NCBI GenBank assembly: GCA_028015205.1
Contig: CM051519.1
Coordinates: 81,923,539 to 81,987,538 of the forward strand
Direction of reading: 5' to 3'
DNA from: Mytilisepta virgata
Taxonomy: Eukaryota > Mollusca > Bivalvia > Mytilida > Mytilidae
Length of the DNA: 64,000 bases
Part shown: piece after piece, positions 55,001 through 63,915 of the stretch
How the letters are laid out: each line of letters begins with the position of its first letter
Position numbering within the stretch: position 1 is the stretch's first letter
The notes under the pieces: model-generated
Databases searched by the model: none
Seen by the model: the letters and a program-made list of their open reading frames with translations, nothing else
Told to the model about the DNA's origin: nothing
Position numbers and translations under genes: made by a program

Positions 55001-58000
55001 TCCAGATCGATAGAACAAAGAGCCTCCTGAACCACAACAAGCCGTTAAGATCAATGCCTCAATCCCTATGTTCTTTTCCAACGCATCATGTACAAATACT
55101 CCAAATAACGGATCAAATGGTAATTTAGAAACCCATCTACCAAGTTCAGTAATCTGTCCATTGAAAACTGTACCTATGGAGTCAAGAGTTTCCATTGCTT
55201 TTGTCATCTGGTCCTTAGGTGGAGACTGAACGAAGTCGAATGACACAGGATCGACACCTAATTCCAAAAGCTTAAGAAGAGCTTGACCCAAATTGACACG
55301 TAAAATTTCCGGTGTCGAACAAGCACACATTTCGTCATAGTCTTTCTTCGAATATAGTCTGTAACATTTCCCTGCAGCCGTACGACCTGCTCTTCCGCTT
55401 CGCTGGTTGGCAGAGCTTTTTGTCACCATAGTAACTACTAATGAGCTAATATTTTTCTTCGGATCAAACTGCATTTCTTTAATGCGACCTGTGTCGATGA
55501 CATATTTTATTCCTGGAATGGTAATTGATGTTTCTGCACTGTTTGTAGCAAATACAACTTTTCTTTTACTGTGCGGTGTTGGATTAAACACCTTTTGTTG
55601 TTCATTTGCCTGAAGTTTCCCATGCAATGGAAGACATATGAAATCTTTGCAACCGCGTAATCTTTCATCAAACTTTTTGCAACATTTTTCCACCTCAAGC
55701 GGTGAAGTTAAAAACACCAAAATGTCTCCTCTATCCTCCCTTTTGTGAACTTCTGTTGCTTTAAGAAGTGCTGCTTCCTCATAATTATCATCGGTGTCGT
55801 CATCGGTCCATATAATATCGACCGGAAATGTCCTACCGGAAACTGATAGAATGGGACATTGTCCAAAGAAACTAACAAACACCTGTGGATCTATAGTTGC
55901 AGATGTAACAACAACACGAAGATCTGGTCTATCGGTTAAACATTTCTTAATCATTCCCAGTAACAAATCCGTAAATATGCTTCTTTCATGGGCTTCGTCA
56001 ATTATAACGCAGGAAAATGACGACAACAGAGGATCTTTCAGGCACTCATTTAGAAGTACATGATCCGTCATGTATAAAATCTGCGTCTCACAGCTCTTTT
56101 TTGAATGCAAGCCTACTTGATACCCTACGAGATGTCCAATCTGAGAGGCCATTTCATGAGCAACTCGAGTTGCCAAGCTAATTGCAGCTACTTTTCTGGG
56201 TTGTGTACATACGATGAAACCCTTTGAAAATCTACCAGTTTGATGTAAATATTGAACCATTTGGGTACTTTTACCAGAACCAGTTTCGCCGAGGATGATT
56301 GATGTTTGATTTTCTGTAATAATACGCAGTATTTCCGTTCTACAAGCATATATTGGAAGTTTAGCAGTGAATCTATTGCTTTCAATTTGAAACGCTGTTT
56401 CTAGCTTGCTAAGATCATTCTCGTTGAGGTTTGAGTCCTTAAGACTTTGTAACTTGTCGTATAATGATGCTAGAAATAGTCTGAATTCTGATTTTTGCTT
56501 TTTCATTTCGTTTAATTTTGATGAAAGTGCGTCTTTTTCATTCCTTGTTTTATTGAATTCTTCCAAAGATTGAAACCGTGGCTTCTTTTCTACATACTTT
56601 TCTAGAGCAGACGAAATCTTTTGTATTTCATCCTCGTGTTTGTCGAACCCCAAACTCGCTGTTTTCGCCAATTTTCCTACAAAAATGGATAGTTTTTTAT
56701 TTGCGTCTTCATATTGAGTTTTCAGTCTCATCTCGTGGTCAATGGAACAGAAAACCTTTATTTTGGATTTAACGTTTGATTTATGGAGTATGGTCCTTGC
56801 CTGCTTTGTAGCATTATTGGATGGAAATTCTACTGCTACCTCAAGATCTGATTTATTTTTCACATCAATTATTTTGAATTTAAATTTATTGTCAAGTCTT
56901 TGTTTTAAAAACGTTTCTAAGTTAATATCATCCTTCATATTGTTAATTTTGATTTTCAGAACTTGTGGCTTACTTCTGGACTTTGGTTCTGGTGTTTCTA
57001 CTCTTTTCTGAATTTTATCATCATAGTTCCGACTTACTTTGTCTTTCTGTGTGGTCAGGTCGTCATTCTGACTTTGAGAACAAACTGTATCCGCTATCTT
57101 TTTCTCTTCCTTATACGTTTTACTTCTGTATGTAGCGCACTTCATGTCCTCTTCTTTTTCGTCGTGTTTCGGTTTGATTTTCATCTGGTTTGAATCACAA
57201 TGTTCCCGTCTAGCTGCTCCATATCCATTTTGTATTTTTGAATTACAAATGACAACACATTGTTCTTCATTGAGCTGGTGTTGTTTACTATTCTTACATT
57301 TTTCTTCTTCTATGCACAGCCGTGACAAAGTCTCCGATTTCGATTCAGTTGTCTTAACTAAGATTGAGTGCATGCTTGTTTCTTCTTTGTTATCTTTGTG
57401 TTCCTTTACCCCAGTGTATCGCATATGTGAAATGTTTGATTTCGATTGAGGTGCCATAGATGAGGCTATTTTCTGGCTATTCTTGCATTGTTCTTCATCA
57501 ACGCTTTGAAAAAATACAACCTCTGGTTTCAAATCAATAGCTTCATTTAAAGTTGTCTTCAGGTTGGTTTCTTCTTCTACACATTGCTCGACAAACGCCT
57601 TCGGTTTCCTTTTGACTGTATTAGTAAGGCTGTGGCTTGTTTCTTTTCGGGTTTCTTTGACTTTCACTTGTTCGATACCGTCCCGGTCTTTGTCTGAAAA
57701 TGTTCTTAGCGGTAGGGCAATATTGGTAGTTACAGCACTTTTTTCTATTCCAACAACGCTCCCGTGTCCTTTAAAATCTGTTATATGTTTTTCGTAAAGG
57801 TTCTGATGAAACATCAATTTATCAATAGGGTAGACGTTTTGACGGTCCAATTCGACAATACCATTTTCGACCAATGTTTCTTGTTCTATGATAAGATTAT
57901 TGTTTTCTGAATAATTTTTTATTTTAGCTTCGTTAGACATTGTATCATGTGAAGTTGTGGGTCTCCTCAATGATACTAAATTATTCTGCTTTTGCGTGCT

Positions 58001-60775
58001 TTTCTGGTTTGCATCGTTAATATCTTTCGACGGCGTGTCAGGATCTTTTTTCCAGATATAAAGCAGTGTACGATTTTGCTCACCACTAACAGCTTTTGCA
58101 GCCCCCAACATTGTTTTAGGAGACATTTCGTAAAGTTCTTTTGTAATTTTGCCGATCTCATGTTGTGCATCCTTTCCAAGATTACAATGAGAAGATGTGA
58201 TTTCATTCTTTTTACTTCCACTGTCGTCCGATTCAATGCTGCGACCTACTGGCGTTTTTGAAGTGGCAATAACTGTAGATTTTGGAGACTGTGTTTCTAA
58301 TTGTTTCCTTTCTGTAGTGATATTACAAATCCCTGTGATTTCTTTTCTTTCTGTAGTGATATTAGTATTCTCTGTTTGCCTTTGAAAATCAGAATTGCTC
58401 TGTGCTTTGTACATTTGTGTCCACTTACTGTTGGAGTTGTCGCCTTTACCAATGTGAATTTTGTTCTGCATAGGTTTGGTGAAATTTATTTCCTGAATTT
58501 CTTTAAAATTAACCTTGTTATCTTGCGTTTTGCCTGCTGTATTGTTTTGTTCTGTCATGTCGTCTGTGCAGCCTTTCAAATAAGATACCGGTGATTTAAC
58601 AAGCATTTGATCAATATGTTCATGCCCTGTAGAAGCGAGTAATCTACTTTTACAATGTCCCATTTCTTTGATATCTTTATTCATTCTCTTAGTGTTTGAA
58701 TAAATTTGATTTCTATCATCAGAAAAACGCGAAATATCAACAGAGTGTTTCATAGGCGCACCACCATTGAGTTTCTCCAGATCTTTTGTCTTTTGCTCTC
58801 TTTCTTTTTCCACTATTGACTCACTTCGACTGTATAATAATGTGTATCTATTGCGATTTTCCTGTGAATCACAATTTATTTCAACATCCGACTTATCCTT
58901 TTTAATGATGCCAAAATGTTCATTCATGTGTGATGCCAAATTTTTGTTGTTAACCATATGAGTATAACCTTTCAGTTCTCTTGGTGTAGAAGTAATAGTC
59001 GATTTCGGAGAGCGAGTTTCGGACTCTTTCCTTTTATGTCTTATTTCTCCACTGCAATCATGTGGTATTGCTGCGTTATTCTTTCCTACCTCTCCAAAGC
59101 TAGAGGAACTCTTGATGACAGAGGGTTGAAATTTTGAGGTCACATTCTCTACTTCAATCTTATTATGTTTAGTACCTTCATCTTTATGAACTTTAAGTGT
59201 AAAGTCATCTAACATTTCTTCCCCATTCAATGATGGGAGAGTAAGAGAAGCCGTGGAAGAGATTTCTCTTTTGATCATTTTTTTTCGTGTATCGCCTTCT
59301 TCTTTTTGTATTTCTGTCAGCGTGCTTGAAGAGGACTCATAAGCGCTTTCTGTATTTCTTTCTTTGTTGGTTGATTTGTTGGTGAAACTCTTGTTTCTTC
59401 TCTCTATCGAGTGTTGGGAATCACTGCCATGAACTTCTGCCGGGATTATATGTGTAGTACGTTCTCGCAAAGTAGTTGAAGTGTCTTTTCCGGCTATATA
59501 ATGGCCTTTCTCCACATGTTTGTGAACTATGCACATATCTTTTGAGGTGATGTTTTCATTAGTTTTGATCATATTTACGGTGTTACCTGACGACACTTCA
59601 TTACCATGGATTAATTTGTGTGGATAGTGGTAGTTTTCTTGCATCATAGTTACATTCGAGGTTGGCCTTAAGCCATCTACAGAGTATATTGTACTATTTG
59701 GAGCTGTTTTCCAACCCGCACTGGATGTGTTGACAACATTCTCTTCCGTGATATCGTGCCCATATGTTAAGGAATGTAATGGAACGTTTCCTTTGATGCC
59801 CCTGATATTTTTGGGATTTGTAGTAAGGATTCTAGCATTTTGGGTACTAGTACTTTCTTGTGGATTGATAGACTCAAGCTTATTTACCAATGCAAAATCC
59901 CTGCCTGGAATCGGTTGGTAAGCACTAATGCCCGAATCTGGAAGCGTGATGTTACTGACAGATCTGTTGTTTTCTGTATTATTTAAATTATATGTTTTAT
60001 TTCTGAATGGCTCAAAAGTATGATCAACATTCATCTTCCTATCTTGGCTTAACTTTTTGTTTGTGATACCTTCGAGGCATTCAGTATGGTTTACACTCTC
60101 CATAGCATTTCTATCTTCAGCAGACGTAGACATTGCAACATGTCCAGTTGATATTGTATGTATACTTCTCATTGGTTGGTCTCCAATATCAATGTCTGGG
60201 TCAGTTTTATTCTTTTCATTCGATTCCCTTGTCTCAGAAAAGTTTGTTCCTTTGTTTGAATAAATTTTCAAAGCATCGATTGGGGAAGGCGATTTATCAG
60301 TTATAACATCATTAGAATGTTTCTTATGGTCTTCATTATAGCATTTGTGATCTTCATTTGACCCTCCATCTACTTCCATTTTGACCAAGAACGCATTTTC
60401 ACTGTGTTGCAGTGTGTATCTTTTAATACTTCTTTCTGATTTAACATTCTGATCTGAACTTGACTTTGGTTTAAAGCTTCTGTTAGCAGGCTGTGCCGTC
60501 GTTTGAATATCATCCGCAAAACCATCAATATTGATCCCAGATGGTGATGGGGACCTGCTCTTGCTTAATCTAGATATTCCTGACAGACTGCTGTTTTTCG
60601 CACTTTTGTTACTTTCACACAAAACATAGTTTTTCGTGTCTGTTTCACCTCTCCCAGCATTTTGCTGTTCATTTTTTTCACTCCTTATAGGCAAACCCAA
60701 AACTTTACGTATAAAGTTCATTTTTGTATGATTGAACTTCCACCCATCTTTTCCAATCAATCTGGAAATACACAA
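52016..60775 (-). CDS. Giant DEAH-box RNA helicase fused to RBR E3 ubiquitin ligase
   Basis: One open frame of 2,919 codons without an intron. Order: a polar, low-complexity N-terminus (about 1-1300); a small RNA-binding-like domain (about 1325-1400); a full DEAH/RHA helicase core (about 1480-1820) with GETGSGKS 1496-1503, DEAH 1593-1596, TSAT and QRSGRAGR near 1790; winged-helix/HA2 and OB-fold regions (about 1820-2120); one or more RRM-like domains (from about 2222); and RING1-IBR-RING2 (2704-2895) with the catalytic Cys at 2876. It should unwind RNA with ATP and transfer ubiquitin by a RING/HECT-hybrid mechanism. The architecture resembles plant DEAH11/DEAH12 proteins and similarly named mollusc predictions. 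The first ATG is at 60775, but the next (60721, MNFIRKVLGL) may be used. Cellular role unknown. Confidence 0.93.
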   Translation of the reverse strand: MCISRLIGKDGWKFNHTKMNFIRKVLGLPIRSEKNEQQNAGRGETDTKNYVLCESNKSAKNSSLSGISRLSKSRSPSPSGINIDGFADDIQTTAQPANRSFKPKSSSDQNVKSERSIKRYTLQHSENAFLVKMEVDGGSNEDHKCYNEDHKKHSNDVITDKSPSPIDALKIYSNKGTNFSETRESNEKNKTDPDIDIGDQPMRSIHTISTGHVAMSTSAEDRNAMESVNHTECLEGITNKKLSQDRKMNVDHTFEPFRNKTYNLNNTENNRSVSNITLPDSGISAYQPIPGRDFALVNKLESINPQESTSTQNARILTTNPKNIRGIKGNVPLHSLTYGHDITEENVVNTSSAGWKTAPNSTIYSVDGLRPTSNVTMMQENYHYPHKLIHGNEVSSGNTVNMIKTNENITSKDMCIVHKHVEKGHYIAGKDTSTTLRERTTHIIPAEVHGSDSQHSIERRNKSFTNKSTNKERNTESAYESSSSTLTEIQKEEGDTRKKMIKREISSTASLTLPSLNGEEMLDDFTLKVHKDEGTKHNKIEVENVTSKFQPSVIKSSSSFGEVGKNNAAIPHDCSGEIRHKRKESETRSPKSTITSTPRELKGYTHMVNNKNLASHMNEHFGIIKKDKSDVEINCDSQENRNRYTLLYSRSESIVEKEREQKTKDLEKLNGGAPMKHSVDISRFSDDRNQIYSNTKRMNKDIKEMGHCKSRLLASTGHEHIDQMLVKSPVSYLKGCTDDMTEQNNTAGKTQDNKVNFKEIQEINFTKPMQNKIHIGKGDNSNSKWTQMYKAQSNSDFQRQTENTNITTERKEITGICNITTERKQLETQSPKSTVIATSKTPVGRSIESDDSGSKKNEITSSHCNLGKDAQHEIGKITKELYEMSPKTMLGAAKAVSGEQNRTLLYIWKKDPDTPSKDINDANQKSTQKQNNLVSLRRPTTSHDTMSNEAKIKNYSENNNLIIEQETLVENGIVELDRQNVYPIDKLMFHQNLYEKHITDFKGHGSVVGIEKSAVTTNIALPLRTFSDKDRDGIEQVKVKETRKETSHSLTNTVKRKPKAFVEQCVEEETNLKTTLNEAIDLKPEVVFFQSVDEEQCKNSQKIASSMAPQSKSNISHMRYTGVKEHKDNKEETSMHSILVKTTESKSETLSRLCIEEEKCKNSKQHQLNEEQCVVICNSKIQNGYGAARREHCDSNQMKIKPKHDEKEEDMKCATYRSKTYKEEKKIADTVCSQSQNDDLTTQKDKVSRNYDDKIQKRVETPEPKSRSKPQVLKIKINNMKDDINLETFLKQRLDNKFKFKIIDVKNKSDLEVAVEFPSNNATKQARTILHKSNVKSKIKVFCSIDHEMRLKTQYEDANKKLSIFVGKLAKTASLGFDKHEDEIQKISSALEKYVEKKPRFQSLEEFNKTRNEKDALSSKLNEMKKQKSEFRLFLASLYDKLQSLKDSNLNENDLSKLETAFQIESNRFTAKLPIYACRTEILRIITENQTSIILGETGSGKSTQMVQYLHQTGRFSKGFIVCTQPRKVAAISLATRVAHEMASQIGHLVGYQVGLHSKKSCETQILYMTDHVLLNECLKDPLLSSFSCVIIDEAHERSIFTDLLLGMIKKCLTDRPDLRVVVTSATIDPQVFVSFFGQCPILSVSGRTFPVDIIWTDDDTDDNYEEAALLKATEVHKREDRGDILVFLTSPLEVEKCCKKFDERLRGCKDFICLPLHGKLQANEQQKVFNPTPHSKRKVVFATNSAETSITIPGIKYVIDTGRIKEMQFDPKKNISSLVVTMVTKSSANQRSGRAGRTAAGKCYRLYSKKDYDEMCACSTPEILRVNLGQALLKLLELGVDPVSFDFVQSPPKDQMTKAMETLDSIGTVFNGQITELGRWVSKLPFDPLFGVFVHDALEKNIGIEALILTACCGSGGSLFYRSGSATDKLKADKMKIRFSHEGGDIMTMLNAYREWHRQAEKVKGRWCVENFVNGKTIKAVRETVTEVISILRKELDVLVEFKFDNPKKIDLLLQKMLFKTFKHNICHFLGHEQAGYHVIHKGHNICLFPSSSLPSLGLQPEWIVIEQILQIKRDYGINATPVPFEWIQEGLVEGWLKPFGMETAEKQKVKQVAFCGVGENSFRDFVGNRYTRLKDLEIEFQSLVGSDIAIIDTDKKYGEIKVFSTTEMANVLRSNIDAILNPIRQKYQDDKSEQYLSSLKQGTRVTMCSGGNIGDVLMPDEYKTVIVSCNPDYTSTYSINDIREEFEQYGEVESVEMFAFTKNKRIWGKVTFASTTEAENAVELSKKQYLVAIPTGNVRLQNENRFRAKLEWCRRPSKGIGLIEFRNRDIVSWILRRKSAITVGGSDARLSRGKNSDCEIFVTRLNKFVNEDVLTFSFIRTMDIDETDIIRTSIFRQQVCTSNFELQTIQRRVHAQINPFVKKGRFNLDLRKPRDKDFTFLAFASFSNLEEGQAACRHLERNFKINDEIMTATLSLQTSLLATRNIFNKCKRFLLDKISSLNEQEGINIRQRVLKNGNCSIDINCDHIETLQRTREKLNKIIQGKRMKKEDFQNIHELFTRAGRFELKSVMSQTNTLIIDDYRVLEVAIYGESRDNNKAYTLIQDYLEKLRRGISKSLSLRGPDKPYGVVKEMFIRFGIDLEKLKRSIRGLHRLQIDLRNHTVEINGCKDAVEQAVSETNKIIHCLKETQKYAPVENEERQCPICFMEVEDGEIYRLESCGHPYCKTCIIPQLESAVNNNDFPVVCCQENCDQLWSWRDLSQLSLLAGMTVSNVVNRATSSFVSQNTDKYKFCITPDCPTIYRVTRKQDCFFCVECEVRICTACNTQCHEGFTCEVMKELKEDSSGIQMWLRRDPKNRKLCPNCGLPIEKAGGCNHMECMKCRRHICWVCMQDFSSSGECYGHLGSVHGTFGGGFDF
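52019..52666 (-). other. RING1-IBR-RING2 ubiquitin ligase module
   Basis: RING1 begins CPICFMEVEDGE at residue 2704 with CGHPYCKTC; the IBR has CPTIYRV, CVECEVRICTAC and CHEGFTC; RING2 reads CPNCGLPIEKAGGCNHMEC followed by MKCRRHICWVC. The Cys of GGCNHM (residue 2876) aligns with the active-site Cys of parkin and HHARI, so the thioester-forming residue is present. The protein ends 24 residues after the last RING2 Cys (GGGFDF). Confidence 0.93.
53600..54115 (-). other. RRM-like RNA-binding segments
   Basis: TVIVSCNPDYTS starting near residue 2222, followed by INDIREEFEQYGEVESVEMF and WGKVTFASTTEAENAV, follows the beta-alpha-beta plan of an RRM. A second weaker segment near residue 2360 (CEIFVTRLNKFVNED) may be another. 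Assignment is by eye. Confidence 0.55.
54400..56353 (-). other. DEAH helicase core with HA2 and OB-fold
   Basis: Conserved motifs in order: I GETGSGKS, Ia TQPRKVAAIS, Ib TDHVLL, II DEAH, III TSATID, IV LVFLTSPLEVE, V ATNSAETSITIPG, VI QRSGRAGR. All catalytic residues are intact. The following region has HA2-type segments (NLGQALLKLLELGVDP, GSGGSLF) and an OB-fold-like stretch (GHNICLFPSSSL near residue 2045). The helicase belongs to the processive 3'-5' DEAH/RHA group; polarity is family knowledge, not seen. Confidence 0.9.
56880..60721 (-). other. Polar N-terminal region of the helicase-RBR protein
   Basis: Residues about 19-1300 are rich in Lys, Glu, Ser, Thr, Asn and Asp, with almost no hydrophobic clusters, and are predicted by eye to be disordered. 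Two diverged internal repeats are visible: KRKESETRSPKSTITSTP (near residue 590) and ERKQLETQSPKSTVIATS (near 840). SP/TP sites in these (SPKST) look like proline-directed kinase targets. I recognise no fold. Confidence 0.7.
60761..60775 (-). promoter_or_regulatory. Possible splice acceptor near the helicase-RBR start
   Basis: Read on the minus strand, TTGTGTATTTCCAG ends at 60762, a fair 3' splice site, directly after the first ATG and before the second ATG (60721). If used, the ATG at 60775 lies in an intron and the frame either starts at 60721 or continues from an unseen upstream exon. Confidence 0.4.
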
Positions 60776-61500
60776 TGGTACACTATATAAATATCTTGAT
60801 ACATTGATGTGATACAGTTATTGTTTATTCATTTATCCTTTGTGTTTTAAGACACGAACCATTCATCTTTTGTGGGGCCATGAGGTTTTTTTTAATGTTC
60901 GATTTCAGTTTTTGTGGGAAAAAAATAATTTGAACTGAAAATAAATCGAAAAAAATAATACATTTTCCTGAAAGAAATTGAAAAAAAAAATAAAATAAGC
61001 GAAGAATAAACAAGTCTTTGGCCTTAATTTAAAAACCTAAATACACCAAAAATAAAATTTGATATGTGTTTTATGGTCACAAATAACATTTCAAAAATAC
61101 AAATGGCTCTTTTTTGTATTCTCAAATTCATAATGCTGGATATCAAAACATGAAATAATACGAATTATCAAATCTATGATTAAATTTTCTTCACCACCTG
61201 TTTCACACATTCATGGATAAGTATAAAACACCATAAAGATACCATGCTAATTGTTCTTAATTGGAAGCTATGCTGTTCACATAACACTGATATCTTGTCA
61301 TATTTTGTTCAACTGTTTACAACTGCAGAAATCTACCTTTTGAAGCACACAATCAAAGTTCAACATTTACAATTCTCAGTCTTACATCGACCACTGGGCC
61401 TAGTTTCCTACTTTTCTGCTTTCACTTTCAATATTTCAAGCTCGCAAGGCGATGTATGTCATGACAATCTATTTCCCTGATGTAGTTCCAACCCTGCTAC
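60776..61500. other. Upstream region of the helicase-RBR gene
   Basis: AT-rich with no gene recognised. A TATTTATATA stretch on the minus strand at about 60783-60793 could act as a TATA box if transcription starts near 60760, as an alternative to the splice-site reading. Confidence 0.35.
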
Positions 61501-61503
61501 TAT

Positions 61504-61720
61504 GAGTACATTATAGGTTCACAGGAGCCTGTATTGCTCACCTTGATTTTATTTGACATCTAAGTTAAAATTTGGTGTCAATGGACACAATTATAAATGA
61601 GTAACAACTTTGGTCAATGTTAAGTAGGTCCAGTTGCAGTGTCAGTCATCTTATCCATTTGAAAAAGTAACAGAGAGTCCTATTCTAACTCTTGGATAGT
61701 ACCTTGCAATGCTCATTCAT
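61504..61720 (-). mobile_element. HINE-like element, decayed 3' end
   Basis: On the minus strand it ends CAAGGTGAGCAATACAGGCTCC and TGTGAACC, a mutated form of the family 3' hairpin; upstream it has remnants of GTCCATTGACACC-type monomers. Confidence 0.5.
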
Positions 61721-61734
61721 GACAAATTTAAATC

Positions 61735-62075
61735 CCATGGGCAAAAGTCTTTTCTGCCTCGAACGCGCGGAAGGTTGGTTCGATCCTCGGTTGGGTCAAA
61801 CCAAAGACATCAAAATTGGTATTTGCTGCTTCCCCGCCAAGCACGCAACATATAGGAGTAATAGCAAAGGACTGGTCGGCTTGGAGTAAGTATAATGTGT
61901 CCGAGCGGGTGATATGCCTTCCTGTGGAAATTTACCTCGTGAGCTAGCATGTTAAAAATCCGGCTCAGCGTGTCAGTCTAGTACAAAACAGGGGTCATAT
62001 CAACATGTTCTCGTCCTGATATTCACCTAATGGTTTGCAATGGGCGTTAAACAATAATTCATCCATCCATCCATC
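61735..62075 (+). repeat. tRNA-related SINE, second family
   Basis: A Pol III B-box-like GGTTCGATCCTCGG (61777) is followed by CCCCGCCAAGCACGCAACAT, GGTCGGCTTGGAGTAAGTAT, TGTGTCCGAGCGGGTGATAT, CTAGCATG, ACAGGGGTCATATCAACATG and a tail GGGCGTTAAACAATAATTCA with CATCCATCCATC. Fragments of the same family occur at 29212-29410 and 49838-49895. The A box is not clear, so the head may be truncated. Confidence 0.7.
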
Positions 62076-63860
62076 TTTTTAGAAAACATGATCTAGGAAA
62101 TTTAACCAATCAGAAAAGCCCATTCTGTAACCTGGCAGTCATGTTTGCTACATATATAAGAACGGCACTCATGTATAAGACAAATTATTTGTGTCTTAAT
62201 AGGTATCACTCTATAAAGTTTGGTATCAGTCTGTTTAATTATTCCTCGGAAGAAGATTTTTAAATGATCAGTCATAACAGCTTTCGAATCCATGGGTCAA
62301 GTTGTTTCAAAAAGAAGATCTTCGAAATTTAACCAATCCAAAAAAGCTCCCTTCAGGTCTTGTCAGTAATGTTTGCTGGTAGAATTTGAATATTGTTCTT
62401 CAGTACAGGAATTTAAAAACATTTCTCAAAGGATCTAATGTTAATCAACTGTGTTGCTGGTGGCCATTATGGCGTGTAAAACGTTGCAATATTCACAAAA
62501 AAACAAAATGTGTGTTCATAGAATTAAATAATTGTTCGTAAAACGAATATATGTTCATAAAAAAATATATATATTCAATAAATCAAAATACGTTTTCATA
62601 AAATAAAATACATATGCATAAAAAAAATTCATATATGTTCATAAAAACAAAGAATTCTTGAACATTCTTTGTAAATTTTGAAAATCTACCCCCCCCCCCC
62701 AAGATAAGGATGCATTATTTTTCAACGTAGACTTTTTCAGTATTTTTAGTACGAAAGCAAACATCGGATTTATCACACATTTTTCCAACATTTTTGTCTT
62801 TTTAAGACCTGTATGTGCTACATGTATCGTCTGCGTGCTTTTTTATTTTTATTACATTAAGTATTTATACAAATGTAAGAATATGGTGTAGTTGTCAGTG
62901 AGACATCATTCAAAGACAATTTTCAAAGTTTCGTCCCTATTGACCATGTAGTTTCAAAGAAGAATTTTAAATATTTTAGCTTATTTTGTGTTTTGTTAGA
63001 AATGGTGGCCAAATTATTCAAGGTTTGGTCCCCTGAAAATAATTTCAAAATGAAACCACCAAAGTATGGTTCCAATTTGCCCAGTGGTTTCAGAGGTAAA
63101 GATTAAAACAAAAGTGTATTGGCGACAGCGTTGGCAGATACCATGTGATGGCAACATAGCACCTCCGGTCTGGGAGAGGTAAAAAATAGAATGCTTATTG
63201 TTATATGACAACTAGGTATCAGCCGTTGTTCTGCAAGATTAATTTCAAGCATAAATAAAAAAGACTAGAAGAATAATGATCTGGTGTCAGAACTTACGCA
63301 TAAATAGAAAAAAAGGAAGCAGTTCATATGGACAAAAAAAATAAACAAATGATCAAACAAGAGAATCAATGTTCTATTTGAAAAATACCCAAAATCTTTT
63401 ACATGTAATAAACGGTATAGCTTTTTCAGATATGTTTTTTCAAAGGCAGTACATACCAAAAAAGAACACGTACTGAATTTTAATGTTTTACGTATAATAT
63501 TTCCTTTTTCATAAGGTCTGCCAGTTAAGCGGTGTAAAAAAAAAACTAAGAATTTTTTAGAGTACTTTATAGTATCAAAACTTTCTTGAATTAATTTATT
63601 TGTTTACTGCCAATGAAATGTTCAGACACTTGTTTAAAAAATTCAGTAAAAAAAAATGTTTTTGAAATAGTTGAAAAAAAAATATTTTGCTCATGCTCGA
63701 TATGGAAAAAAAAATGTTTTTGTTGAAAAAAAATGCCCCCTACAAAAGATGAATTGCGTGTCTAAAGTGAATATTTCACGTAGAGCAATAACGAAACAAG
63801 ATAAAACAGGTGTACTTGTTTCATTATTGACTTGTTTCCTGTATATCGTAGTGAGCATAT
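62076..63860. other. Intergenic, decayed repeats only
   Basis: No gene seen. About 62900-63190 holds reversed, decayed HINE phrases (CCCAGTGGTTTCAGAGGTAA, GGCGACAGCGTTGGCAG). A stretch at 62500-62650 repeats TTCATAAAA-type words, and there is a poly-C run near 62690. Confidence 0.4.
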
Positions 63861-63915
63861 CAGTGGTTAAAATTTGAAAGCGGGTTCGAAACCCGTCGCT
63901 GGTCATTGCTTCGCC
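63850..63915 (+). repeat. Possible tRNA-like / SINE head
   Basis: AGCGGGTTCGAAACCCGTCG forms a T-arm-like stem and a good Pol III B box, with a weak A-box-like AGTGAGCATATCAGTGGTTA upstream. It does not fold into a full tRNA by eye and may be the head of a SINE running on toward the window edge. Confidence 0.35.

Noticed and set aside
52226..60263. Many plus-strand frames of 60-108 codons
   Set aside because: They are antisense shadows of the 2,919-codon helicase-RBR gene.
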